Assembly (NCBI GenBank): GCA_026391315.1
Contig: JAPLDT010000050.1
Span: forward strand, 1 to 48,486
DNA length: 48,486 nucleotides
Source of the DNA: Bacteroidia bacterium
GTDB lineage: Bacteria > Bacteroidota > Bacteroidia > Bacteroidales > Prolixibacteraceae
Direction: 5' to 3'
In this document: one piece after another, positions 9,451 through 17,876 of the stretch
Layout of the letters: every line of letters begins with the position of its first letter
How positions within the stretch are numbered: position 1 is the stretch's first letter
Made by a program: the position numbers and the translations under genes
Notes under the pieces: generated by a model
Seen by the model: the letters and a program-made list of their open reading frames with translations, nothing else
Database searches by the model: none
What the model was told of the DNA's origin: nothing

Positions 9451-11025
9451 ATGAAAAATATATTTAATAAAACGGTCGTTTTTCTGACATTGGCATTTGG
9501 TCTCATGTCTTGCAAAGGCTACTTCGATCTTCAGCCCCTAACTCAAGTACCGGCGGCCACCTACTTTCAAGATGAACCAACGATTCAAAGTGGTTTAGCG
9601 GCGTGCTATGCAGGACTATATATGGTTACCAACAATGGAATGAGGGAATTGGATAATTTTCCAGGGATAACTGATGATGGGTACACTGATCATCCATCAT
9701 GGCAATCGTTCCTTCAAAATACGTTAAACAACAACATGACCGGTGACCTTAATGTTATGTACTCAAATACCTATGAAGCTATTTACAAGGCAAATAATTT
9801 CATTGCCATGGTATCTCCGACAAATGTGATTGACCCAACTAAAAAAGCTCAATACATAGCTGAAGCAAAGGTGCTTAGGGCATATGAGTACTTCTTTATT
9901 ACCAATATTTTTGGAGATGCAGTTTTAACACTTAAACCCGAAGCACAAAGAGATGCGATTCTAAAATTCACCCGTATTTCAAGAATCATCATCAAAGACT
10001 CTATGGTCAACGATTTAACGAATGCCATAAAAATTCTGCCCAAAACATCTTATAACAGTGGACATATTGTAAGTGGTACCGCCGCTGCATTGGCTATGAG
10101 ATATAAGATAATGGATTATGGAACTCCCGATTATGCAGGTATTATCAAATTGTTTGAAGATAATTTTAAGGTTACCGCGGATCCGAATTTTGCTTTAGTA
10201 ACCAAGAGACAATTCAAATCAATGTTTGATGGAAATACTGTGAAAAATACCGCAGAATCGGATGTTCTTGTTCCGACTGACAACAAGGAGGTTATGTTGA
10301 GCGCTCGCTACAGTACTTCTGCTAACCTTGCTTTTCCATATATGGGAGGACTGGTTTCGGCTACTACTTGTGCCCGTCCGAACCTTTTTAACGCTTTTCA
10401 ATTTGATGACGGAACAACCTATGATACTTCGGGCGCCAATCCAAAATACAATCCGGCCGATCCTTTCAAAAACAGGGATGCCCGTTTGATGTATACCATC
10501 GCCAACAAAAACTCTTTGGATACGATGGCGGCTTATCCGGTAAAGGATTTTTTAAAAACCAATCCGACCTATTTTGCATGGAAGAAATATACTCCATACT
10601 ATATCTTATATGAGCGGCCTCTTAAGGTTGGTGAGATACTGACACAAGATGTCATATTGATGCGTTTCCCGGAAGTTTTGCTGATGTATGCAGAAGCGCT
10701 GAACGAAACTGGTCGTCTGTCAGATGCGTTAACTGCGCTCAATGCTGTACGTACCAGATTTCTGCCAGCTTCTGCAGCCCAGTCAAAAAGTGCCATTTCA
10801 GCGGCCATTCAATATGAGCGCAGGGCGGAGTTTGCCGAAGAAGGTACAATACGTTATTATGACTTGCAAAGATGGAATACGATGAAGGATATTTTGCCAA
10901 CTCTACCTGTTTCCGTTTTGCAGAAATCCACCATGTGCACATTTACGTCCAGACAACGTTACTGGCCTATTCCGGAATTCGAAAGGATCGCGAATCCGAA
11001 TATCACACAAAATCCAGGCTACTAA
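9451..11025 (+). CDS. SusD/RagB-family nutrient-binding lipoprotein
   Basis: 524 residues. The lipoprotein signal ends at C21 (FGLMSCKGYFDLQP). The SusD N-terminal region has the usual YFQDEPTIQSGLAACYAGLY segment. The TPR-like helices contain AKVLRAYEYFFITNIFGDAVL, and the C-terminal part carries RFPEVLLMYAEALNETGR and IQYERRAEFAEEGTIRYYDL (family hallmarks), ending in RYWPIPEFE. It caps the SusC barrel and delivers ligand. A strong terminator hairpin follows about 75 bp after the stop, so the operon appears to end here with no co-transcribed enzyme. Confidence 0.95.
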   Translation: MKNIFNKTVVFLTLAFGLMSCKGYFDLQPLTQVPAATYFQDEPTIQSGLAACYAGLYMVTNNGMRELDNFPGITDDGYTDHPSWQSFLQNTLNNNMTGDLNVMYSNTYEAIYKANNFIAMVSPTNVIDPTKKAQYIAEAKVLRAYEYFFITNIFGDAVLTLKPEAQRDAILKFTRISRIIIKDSMVNDLTNAIKILPKTSYNSGHIVSGTAAALAMRYKIMDYGTPDYAGIIKLFEDNFKVTADPNFALVTKRQFKSMFDGNTVKNTAESDVLVPTDNKEVMLSARYSTSANLAFPYMGGLVSATTCARPNLFNAFQFDDGTTYDTSGANPKYNPADPFKNRDARLMYTIANKNSLDTMAAYPVKDFLKTNPTYFAWKKYTPYYILYERPLKVGEILTQDVILMRFPEVLLMYAEALNETGRLSDALTALNAVRTRFLPASAAQSKSAISAAIQYERRAEFAEEGTIRYYDLQRWNTMKDILPTLPVSVLQKSTMCTFTSRQRYWPIPEFERIANPNITQNPGY

Positions 11026-11102
11026 AGAAAAGGAAGGAGCTTACTAATACAGGCGTTTAACAAGAATCCAAGTTGACTAACAGATGTTGAACATGTAGTT
11101 TT

Positions 11103-11127
11103 GGGGTCGAATATTTCATTCGGCCCC
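11103..11127 (+). terminator. Terminator after SusD
   Basis: GGGGTCGAAT and ATTCGGCCCC pair over 10 bp (one G-U) around a 5-nt loop and are followed by ATTTCTTTT. Position and shape fit an intrinsic terminator of the SusC/SusD transcript. Confidence 0.75.
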
Positions 11128-11166
11128 ATTTCTTTTATGCTATGCTCATTTCGCAGGGCTCATTTT

Positions 11167-11188
11167 CCCCTTCGACTTCGCTCAGGGA
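11167..11188. repeat. Short dispersed-type repeat
   Basis: The stretch CCCTTCGACTTCGCTCAGGG lies between the terminator of SusD and the end of the convergent amidase gene. Its ends can pair (CCCT/AGGG). From memory, closely similar sequences recur in intergenic regions of many bacterial genomes; copy number here is not visible because only one copy lies in the window. Confidence 0.4.
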
Positions 11189-11254
11189 CCGGTTCTTCTT
11201 CCGTCATTCCGTCGCTCCGTCTTTTTAGTCAATTTGATCTTTTCAATTGAATCG

Positions 11255-12859
11255 CTACACCTTCAGGGTACTCAAAAACTGCGGCGCTCTTCTGTTCTTC
11301 GATTTTTGTTCATATGCATATCCGATGGCAATCAAGGCCTGTTCATTAAATACCTGCCCTATAAATGATAATCCGACCGGAAGACCGCTCAGAAACCCCA
11401 TCGGAACGGTGATAGATGGATAACCAACAATGGCAGCCGGTGTGTAGGCCCCATAACCGGTCCAGTGATCACCGTTGATGACATCGTTGCACCAGGCAGT
11501 TCCGGTTGCCGGTCCGCACAAGGCATCCAGGTCTTTCGTGATAAACAACTCATTGATAAAGGATTTCAGTTTATCCATCTGAAGATTACCGGCAATGTAC
11601 TCTTTACTGGTTAAATCACCCTTTTTTTCGGAGCTCTCCAGGATCTCCTGTTTGAACCAGGGCATGGCAGTTGATTCGTTTTGACTGTTGAACGCTATGA
11701 CTTGCTTCAGTGACTTCACTTTGGCATTGGCAGTTGAAAGGTATTTGTTGAGGCCGTCCTTGAATTCGAACTCCAACCGCTCAAATTCGGCTTTCCCAAA
11801 TTCAGCGGTCTTGGCCATAAACTCAACCTCCACGATGGTGGCGCCTGCCTGTTCCATCTGCGCCAGCGCCTCTTTCAGGATTTTGTCGATACCTTCGTGG
11901 TGTTTAAGAAAGGTTTTTTCGATACCGATTCTTTTTCCTTTTAAACTGTTTGCATCCAAATATTTGGTATAATCAACGGATTGAAATTTGTTTTTGGTGG
12001 TGGATTCATCCTTTGGATCCATTCCTGTCATTGCATTGAGCAAAATAGCCGCATCGGCAACTGTGCGTGCCAGAGGGCCCGAAGTGTCCTGGGTGGCAGA
12101 GATGGGAATGATTCCCGTGCGGCTCACCAGTCCAATCGTCGGTTTGATGCCAACCACTCCGTTCATGGAGGCCGGACAGGCGATAGAACCGTCTGTCTCT
12201 GTGCCAACGGCTACGGCACAAAGATTTGCCGAAACTGCGGCTCCCGAACCGGAGCTTGATCCGCAGGGGGAGCGATCAAGAATGTATGGGTTTCTGGTCT
12301 GGCCACCACGACTGCTCCAGCCACTGGTCGAACGGGTGGATCTGAAGTTGGCCCACTCACTGAGATTGGTCTTGCCCAATAGAACAGCGCCGGCCTCCCT
12401 GAGTTTTTTCAGCACAAAGGCATCCTCTTTGGCCACATTTCCTACCATCGCCAGCGATCCGGCAGTTGTCTGCATTTTGTCGCCGCTGTCGATGTTGTCC
12501 TTGATCAGAATGGGAATTCCATGCAGGAGACCCCGCCATTTGCCTGACTTCAACTCCTTGTCCATGGATTCAGCGATGGCCAAAGCATCCGGATTCAGTT
12601 CGATGACGGTATTCAATCCCGGACCGGCTTTGTCAATTTCCTGAATCCGTTTCAGATAGATTTGAGTAAGTCCGACATAGGTGAGCAAACCTGCTTTAAC
12701 CTTTTCCTGTAACTCCGGTATCGTTAATTCATCCAGGTTTTCCAACGATTTTTTATCGTTGTTTCCGCTTTGCGGGGAAAAGCGGCAGGAGGAGAGCGGT
12801 AAGGCGGCAAAAGAGATTCCTGCTATAACGCTGTTTGTTAGAAAGTGTCTTCTTTTCAT
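11255..12859 (-). CDS. Exported amidase (amidase signature family)
   Basis: 534 residues from the chosen ATG (MKRRHFLTNS); a longer start 21 bp upstream only adds non-conserved residues. The N terminus has a twin-Arg-like KRRHF motif and a lipobox-like LSSC with C25, so it is probably exported and lipidated. The Ser-cisSer-Lys triad is visible as K120 (GIPILIKDN), S201 (CGSSSGSGAA) and S225 (GTETDGSIACPA). The C-terminal GYPSITVPMGFLSGLPVGLSFIG is typical. The family hydrolyses amide bonds of small amides or peptides. It converges with the SusC/SusD operon, and an exported enolase-superfamily gene lies upstream on the same strand, so the pair may process one imported compound. Confidence 0.92.
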   Translation of the reverse strand: MKRRHFLTNSVIAGISFAALPLSSCRFSPQSGNNDKKSLENLDELTIPELQEKVKAGLLTYVGLTQIYLKRIQEIDKAGPGLNTVIELNPDALAIAESMDKELKSGKWRGLLHGIPILIKDNIDSGDKMQTTAGSLAMVGNVAKEDAFVLKKLREAGAVLLGKTNLSEWANFRSTRSTSGWSSRGGQTRNPYILDRSPCGSSSGSGAAVSANLCAVAVGTETDGSIACPASMNGVVGIKPTIGLVSRTGIIPISATQDTSGPLARTVADAAILLNAMTGMDPKDESTTKNKFQSVDYTKYLDANSLKGKRIGIEKTFLKHHEGIDKILKEALAQMEQAGATIVEVEFMAKTAEFGKAEFERLEFEFKDGLNKYLSTANAKVKSLKQVIAFNSQNESTAMPWFKQEILESSEKKGDLTSKEYIAGNLQMDKLKSFINELFITKDLDALCGPATGTAWCNDVINGDHWTGYGAYTPAAIVGYPSITVPMGFLSGLPVGLSFIGQVFNEQALIAIGYAYEQKSKNRRAPQFLSTLKV

Positions 12860-12875
12860 GTTTTTAATTTTTAAC

Positions 12876-12933
12876 CACAATAGTCACATAGATCACATTA
12901 GTTTCTATTGTGTTCTATTGCGTCTAAAGTGGT
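12876..12933. repeat. Palindromic element E built of 9-bp units
   Basis: The left arm is three 9-mers in register (CACAATAGT, CACATAGAT, CACATTAGT). The right arm (12905-12933) is the inverse type (CTATTGTGTT, CTATTGCGT, CTAAAGTGG). The ends read ACCAC...GTGGT. It fills the gap between the amidase and the enolase-superfamily genes. The build matches elements A-D further on although the sequence differs. Confidence 0.65.
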
Positions 12934-12962
12934 GTATTCCAAAATCGAAAATTATATTATTG

Positions 12963-14222
12963 TCAGTCTGTTACAACCTTGTATTTCTTCAGATAATCCG
13001 GATCAACGTCTACTCCGGATCCTGGTCCTGTTGGTACTTTGATAATCCCGTCTTCGATCAAAAGGGACGATGTTTTGCACTCCATCGGCAGTTCCTTGTT
13101 GTCTCCCTTGAATTCGTGGTAAGTCCCGGCATTTGGCAAAACGGAGACAAAATGCATCATATAGAGGTAGCCAAGTCCGCCGGATATGTGGGGTGTAACT
13201 GGTTTTCCCAGGGCTGCTGCCATACGCGCCACCCTCATCGACCGGATCATCCCACCAAAATAGTAGACATCGGGCTGTACAATTTGAAGGGCGTCATGGG
13301 CAATCAACCACCTGAAGTTGTGCATGCTGGACTCCTGCTCCCCTCCCGCAATCGGGATAGTGAGTGCATCGGCCACCTGTTTGGTTTCTTCGTACCAATC
13401 GAATGGGACCGGTTCCTCATAATGTTCGTATTTGTACTCCTGCAATAGTTTCCCTATCCGGATGGCCTCCGCTGTATCATAGGAACCGTTCGAATCGGCA
13501 AAAAGATGCATATCATCGCCAAAAATTTTACGCATTTGCGGAATAAGCTTATCCGATCTGCCTATGGGAAATTCCGGATGACTCATCCTGCCTCCCACCT
13601 TAAATTTCAGCGCCTTGGTTTTGGATGCTGCTGCCTCCTGCTGAAGGTGTTGGAGCACCTCTTCTCCTGATATATCCCTTTCGCTGTTTGCCTGGTAAAA
13701 GGAGACGGTTGGATGGTGGATCTCACCGATTAGCTGCCCCAATGATCTGCCGGCCATGCGTCCCAGCATATCCAAAATGGCAAATTCGATGGTGGCGATC
13801 GGTACCCATAGCGCCAGACTCTGAAATTTGTAATTGCTCTGGTAAACATAGGCCTCCTCGAGCAGAGCCTCCAACTCTCTGGCATCTTTACCGATAAAAT
13901 AGGGTTGTAAACGGTTAACAAATACAGGGTAAAATGATTTCATCGGACCATCGTTCGAGAACGACCACCCCTCGGCACCCTCTTTCGAACGCACCCGGCA
14001 CAAAAAACTATTCTTATACCGAAGTAATTCAAGCGATTCTATGATGACTGGTGCGGTAAACAGCTCCTTTTTCAACACAGGTTTTTGAAGAACTTCGTCG
14101 AGTTTGGTATAGATAGTTTCAATGCCTGCATCGGAATTTTTTCCAATTGCAGAGCCTGGCAATGTTGCAGCCAGTCCGCCGGTCAGGGAGGTGGCAATAA
14201 ATTTTCGACGGGAGGTATGCAT
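12963..14222 (-). CDS. Exported enolase-superfamily enzyme, mandelate-racemase-like
   Basis: 419 residues. The Tat-type signal MHTSRRKFIATSLTGG places it in the periplasm. Mandelate-racemase-subgroup residues are all visible: K206-x-K208 (ALKFKVGG), metal ligands D243 (LFADSNGSYD), E269/E270 (HYEEPV) and E295 (IAGGEQ), D318 (QPDVYYFGG) and H345 (PHISGGLG). It should abstract a proton next to a carboxylate, giving a dehydration or epimerisation. Acid-sugar dehydratase is the common activity of close shapes, but the substrate is not readable. Its neighbours are an exported amidase and an XRE regulator on the same strand. Confidence 0.9.
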   Translation of the reverse strand: MHTSRRKFIATSLTGGLAATLPGSAIGKNSDAGIETIYTKLDEVLQKPVLKKELFTAPVIIESLELLRYKNSFLCRVRSKEGAEGWSFSNDGPMKSFYPVFVNRLQPYFIGKDARELEALLEEAYVYQSNYKFQSLALWVPIATIEFAILDMLGRMAGRSLGQLIGEIHHPTVSFYQANSERDISGEEVLQHLQQEAAASKTKALKFKVGGRMSHPEFPIGRSDKLIPQMRKIFGDDMHLFADSNGSYDTAEAIRIGKLLQEYKYEHYEEPVPFDWYEETKQVADALTIPIAGGEQESSMHNFRWLIAHDALQIVQPDVYYFGGMIRSMRVARMAAALGKPVTPHISGGLGYLYMMHFVSVLPNAGTYHEFKGDNKELPMECKTSSLLIEDGIIKVPTGPGSGVDVDPDYLKKYKVVTD

Positions 14223-14300
14223 GATATATTATAAGTGTCTGAATTTGAATAGTATGAAGTTATTTATTTGTACCTTGGACAATTAATATTCTTGGAGAAT

Positions 14301-14657
14301 TCACTCTTCCAGGGATGTATAAGGCATTCCCGGTTCGGCAACTCTGTCTAATGAGGATGATGAGGGCAAAGAAAACTCTTCTTTATCGGATTTAGTTGTA
14401 TCTTCCAATGGTTTAAATACGATTACAGGTGCTTTTCCGACAGCCAAAGAAAGTTCGATTAGTTTTTTAAGGGTATAATTGAATTCTCCCTTCATCACTT
14501 GAGATATATATCCTTTAGATACCCCAAGCTGAATGGCCAACTGGGTTTGAGTCATGTTGTTATCCTTCAGGTAGGCGGCAACCTGACGATATATTTCATT
14601 TTGTATGGTTTCAAGCCAATACTCAGGTCGTTTCACTAACTCGGCTTCTTTAAGCAT
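14301..14657 (-). CDS. XRE-family HTH protein
   Basis: 118 residues. A central HTH (about residues 32-70: MTQTQLAIQLGVSKGYISQV) is followed by a helix with KLIELSLAVGKAPVIVFKPLE and a short Ser-rich tail. It resembles stand-alone XRE regulators and solitary antitoxin-like proteins. No toxin gene is next to it: upstream there is a repeat-filled gap and a GxxExxY gene, downstream the enolase-superfamily gene after 78 bp. It may regulate the downstream exported enzymes, but nothing in the sequence proves this. Confidence 0.75.
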   Translation of the reverse strand: MLKEAELVKRPEYWLETIQNEIYRQVAAYLKDNNMTQTQLAIQLGVSKGYISQVMKGEFNYTLKKLIELSLAVGKAPVIVFKPLEDTTKSDKEEFSLPSSSSLDRVAEPGMPYTSLEE

Positions 14658-14769
14658 GGTTTATTGCTATTAGTTGAAGTGCACTGAAAATCTTAAGAAC
14701 CTATTCAATGAATTGTAACAAATATAAGGAAAAAGTTTAGTTGCAACTATACAGCGAAAACAGTCTTAA

Positions 14770-14871
14770 CCACTGATTTTAATGATTTGGATGATTTCAT
14801 TGATACGATTTAATTAGGCTAATCATAATCAAACTTATCACGTTCATCACTAAAATCAATGGTTCAGACCT
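14770..14871. repeat. Palindromic element A built of 9-bp units
   Basis: The left arm has TGAT at 14774, 14783, 14792 and 14801: exact 9-bp steps. The right arm has ATCA at 14828, 14837, 14846 and 14855, again 9-bp steps. The outer ends CCACTGATTT and AAAATCAATGG pair. The right end GGTTCAGACC contains the TGA stop of the GxxExxY gene, so element and gene interlock. Confidence 0.75.
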
Positions 14872-15250
14872 TGTTATTCACTAACCTTTTATACTGCAAG
14901 CTTCTTGCCCCAAAGTTGATCAGTAACCCAACTTCCAGATTGTATGCTTCCAGATAATTGATAGCCTGGGCAAGATGGACATCTTCCAACGCTGTTACCG
15001 CTTTAATCTCAACAGAGATAACTTCTGCTACAAGAAAATCTACTCTTCGGGTACCAATATTGTGGTTTTTATAAAAAATTGGCATTTCATGCTCCCGGCT
15101 GAAACTTAATCCACTGTCAGTCATTTCAAATACGAGGGCCCTTTGATAAATAACTTCCTGAAAACCATTGCCCAAGGCAGAGTGAACACGCATCGCGCAA
15201 CCGATAATTTTTTCGGTAAATGCGGAGTATTTGTATTCTGGTTTAATCAT
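14864..15250 (-). CDS. GxxExxY protein, PD-(D/E)XK fold
   Basis: 128 residues. The family motif is G29-F-Q-E32-V-I-Y35. A PD-(D/E)XK core follows: D71 in RRVDFLVAE, then E81-I-K83 in SVEIKAV. The C terminus ends with LEVGLLINFGARSLQYKRL, as usual for this family. It is common in Bacteroidota and its role is unknown. The start ATG lies 2 bp from palindromic element B and the stop codon lies inside palindromic element A, so the gene is bracketed by these repeats. This suggests it moves with them or acts on them. The frame and catalytic-type residues are intact. Confidence 0.9.
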   Translation of the reverse strand: MIKPEYKYSAFTEKIIGCAMRVHSALGNGFQEVIYQRALVFEMTDSGLSFSREHEMPIFYKNHNIGTRRVDFLVAEVISVEIKAVTALEDVHLAQAINYLEAYNLEVGLLINFGARSLQYKRLVNNKV

Positions 15251-15251
15251 T

Positions 15252-15401
15252 GTCAGACCACTGATTTGGGTGATTAAGGTGATTATTATGATTGGATAGT
15301 GACGTTACTTAAAGATAATCAAAAAAATCATCAAAATCGAATAAACCAGTACTCTAAAAATCATTCAATCATCTTAATCATTTAAATCAGTGGTTCAGAC
15401 C
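15252..15401. repeat. Palindromic element B built of 9-bp units
   Basis: The left arm has TGAT at 15262, 15271, 15280 and 15289 (9-bp steps). The right half has ATCA/ATCG at 15318, 15327 and 15336 and ATCA at 15368, 15377 and 15386. The outer ends GTCAGACCACTGATTT and AAATCAGTGGTTCAGACC pair imperfectly. It lies between the GxxExxY start and the ccoI end, and its right end repeats the end of element A. Confidence 0.75.
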
Positions 15402-15462
15402 GCTGCCAAATGCTCCTCTCTCACCTTTTCAGCCAATGCTTCCAGCTGCACAATACTATATG

Positions 15463-17847
15463 CTACAACGCCCTCCTCGCCTTCCAGCTTGTCGCAAACG
15501 TGGCAAAAGCGACCACCGAAACTGAGCTGACCGGCATCAGGATGGCAGCAACAACAGGGGAGAGTTCTCCCGATAAGGCAAAACTCAGACCTACCAGGTT
15601 GTACAGGAAAGAGATGGCAAAGCTGATACGAACGATCGAGAGCGATTGGCGTGCGAAAAGGATAAAGCGATAGAGCTGCCCTAGTTTTGAGGCCTCCACG
15701 ATGGCATCACCAGCTGGGGAGAAATGGTAGATATCGTCGGCGATGGAAAGGGCTACCTCACTTTGAAGGAAGGCTCCCGCATCGTTGAGACCGTCGCCAG
15801 TCATCAGTACATTTTTCCCTTTTTGCTGCAAGTTTCGGATGAAATCCATCTTCTCCTGCGCTTTCTGGTTGAAATGCATTTTTGCCGGTTCAAAATAGTG
15901 GGACAGCTTCTCCCGTTCAGAATCGTTATCGCCCGACAGAAGGTATATATCGAAATGGCCTTTCAACTCTTGCATCAGGTTGTCAAATCCTTCGCGGTAC
16001 TGATTTTGGATGGTGAAATACCCTTTAATTTTCGCATCGATTGACAGATATACATTTGATGCGTGCTGTTGGGATGTATCAGCTGTTCCGGTAACATATT
16101 CCACCGAACCCATTTTGCAGTTTCGGTTCTGCACTTTTCCGAAAATTCCCCTGCCGTGGATCTCGACGAAACCTTCAGTCTCCACAGGTTCTATCGACTG
16201 GAAATTGCGGGCGATGGCATTGCTTAGGGGGTGAGTGGATTGCCTGGCAAGGGAATAGACAGCGGCGATTTCTGCTTCCGTCAATTTCTCTCCGACGAAT
16301 TCAATTCTGTTGGCATCAGGTTTGGTGATGGTTCCGGTTTTGTCGAAGACGATGGTGTCGATCTTCACCAGCTTCTCTATGACCGTTGTATTTTTCAGGT
16401 AGATCCCCTTTTTGCCAAAGATACGCATCGCAGTGCCCAGCGTGAAGGGTAGTGACATGGAGAGGGCGCAGGGACAGGCAACGATTAATACAGAGGTGAA
16501 AACTTTTAATGCTGTTTCAAGCGAATCTTTCCATATCCACCACGAAAAACCAAGCAGTGCAAGTACCAGGATGACAATGGTAAAGGTGACGCTTAGCCGG
16601 TCGGTCAGGTTGACAAACGATTTGGCAGCATTTGATTTCTCCTCCTCCTGGTTCCAGAGCTGGGTGAGGTGGCTCTGTTTGACAGATTTCTCTACTTTGA
16701 CAGTAATAGCTCCACCTGTCTGCCGTCCGCCTGCATAGATAAATTCTCCAACGCTTTTTCGGATGGTTGTGGATTCACCGGTAACGAAGCTATAGTCGAT
16801 CAGGGCTGTACCGCTTACCAGGATGGCATCGGCAGGAATTAGTTCTTTGTTCCGGATCAATAGCTCGTCACCGACAGCGATCTCTTCGAGTAATGTGCTT
16901 TGTTCGAGGTTATTCACCATCTTGCTGACGGCTACCGGGAAATAGGATTTGTAGTCGCGGTCAAAGGCAAGCGCCTGGTAACTCTTGCTTTGGTACCAGC
17001 GGCCCAAAAGTAAGAAGAAGAGAAAACCTGCCAGCGAGTCGGAATAACCCGGCCCCTTCAAGGTAAATACGTCAAAAGTCGTCACCGTAAATAGTGCGAT
17101 AATTCCCAGTGCGATCGGGAGATTGATGTTGACAATTCCCCGTTTAAGGCTCTGCCAGGCTGAGATCAGGTAGTCGCTGCCGCTGTAAAAAACGAGCGGA
17201 ATCAACAAGGCATAGCTCATGAAATAGAGGAAGGTTCCCAACGATTCTCCCAGGGGTTTGTGGTTGAGGTATTCGGGAAGGCTGTAAAGCATCACATTGC
17301 CAAAGACAAATCCAGCTACCCCAATTTTGTACAAAAGGGACTTATCTCCGGTAGCTTCCTTCTTTTTCTCAAGCGTCTGCTGCGAAATATCCGGGATATA
17401 ATGAATAGCCACCAGTAACTCTACCAGTTGACGCAGGGTAATTTCGTCAGAATTAAAGGTGATTGTGACCTTCTTCGAAATGAAGTTGACAGTTGAGTTG
17501 AGGATTCCCGAATTGATTTTATTCAGGTGTTCCAACAGCCATATACAGGAGATGCAATGGATAACCGGAATGTAAAGCGTCACCTTGGCAATGTTCCCTT
17601 CGTGAAATTCAAACAGTTTGGATTTTACCTCCTCCTTATCCAGAAAAGCGTATTTGCTGTCGTAGGACAAATCTTCGAGCTTGATGCCCGGAGTCTTTTC
17701 CAGAGAGTAGTATTGTGTCAGCTTGTTTTCGTGCAGAATTCCATAGACAAGACTACAGCCATTGCAGCAAAATTGATTTTTCTCAACCACAACAGGTACT
17801 TTCCCGCAATCGGAGCCACAGTGAACACATTGGTTATTGGACGACAT
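15463..17847 (-). CDS. ccoI: CcoI/FixI-type copper P1B-ATPase
   Basis: 794 residues. The N-terminal Cys-rich metal-binding part has C7xxC10, C27-C28 and C31. An HMA-like domain has H97-C98-I-S-C101. Transport and catalytic motifs are TGES (356-359), CPC (458-460), D502-KTGT, HP (539-540) and TGDGLNDAGAF. About eight TM segments are evident. This family delivers copper for assembly of the CuB site of cbb3 oxidase. It is the last gene of the cco operon on this strand. The stop lies about 60 bp before element B; another frame stays open past it (see findings). Confidence 0.95.
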   Translation of the reverse strand: MSSNNQCVHCGSDCGKVPVVVEKNQFCCNGCSLVYGILHENKLTQYYSLEKTPGIKLEDLSYDSKYAFLDKEEVKSKLFEFHEGNIAKVTLYIPVIHCISCIWLLEHLNKINSGILNSTVNFISKKVTITFNSDEITLRQLVELLVAIHYIPDISQQTLEKKKEATGDKSLLYKIGVAGFVFGNVMLYSLPEYLNHKPLGESLGTFLYFMSYALLIPLVFYSGSDYLISAWQSLKRGIVNINLPIALGIIALFTVTTFDVFTLKGPGYSDSLAGFLFFLLLGRWYQSKSYQALAFDRDYKSYFPVAVSKMVNNLEQSTLLEEIAVGDELLIRNKELIPADAILVSGTALIDYSFVTGESTTIRKSVGEFIYAGGRQTGGAITVKVEKSVKQSHLTQLWNQEEEKSNAAKSFVNLTDRLSVTFTIVILVLALLGFSWWIWKDSLETALKVFTSVLIVACPCALSMSLPFTLGTAMRIFGKKGIYLKNTTVIEKLVKIDTIVFDKTGTITKPDANRIEFVGEKLTEAEIAAVYSLARQSTHPLSNAIARNFQSIEPVETEGFVEIHGRGIFGKVQNRNCKMGSVEYVTGTADTSQQHASNVYLSIDAKIKGYFTIQNQYREGFDNLMQELKGHFDIYLLSGDNDSEREKLSHYFEPAKMHFNQKAQEKMDFIRNLQQKGKNVLMTGDGLNDAGAFLQSEVALSIADDIYHFSPAGDAIVEASKLGQLYRFILFARQSLSIVRISFAISFLYNLVGLSFALSGELSPVVAAILMPVSSVSVVAFATFATSWKARRAL

Positions 17848-17876
17848 AGAATAATCGGTTTTTCAGCAGGAAGCTT

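Noticed and set aside
11988-12644. 218-codon plus-strand frame inside the amidase gene
   Set aside because: It is the antisense shadow of a gene with clear amidase motifs and has no family resemblance of its own.
12681-13448. 255-codon plus-strand frame across the amidase start and the enolase-superfamily gene
   Set aside because: It crosses element E and reads antisense to two well-supported genes.
14301-14657. Antitoxin of a third toxin-antitoxin pair
   Set aside because: No toxin-sized partner adjoins it; the neighbours are an exported enzyme and a repeat-bordered nuclease gene.
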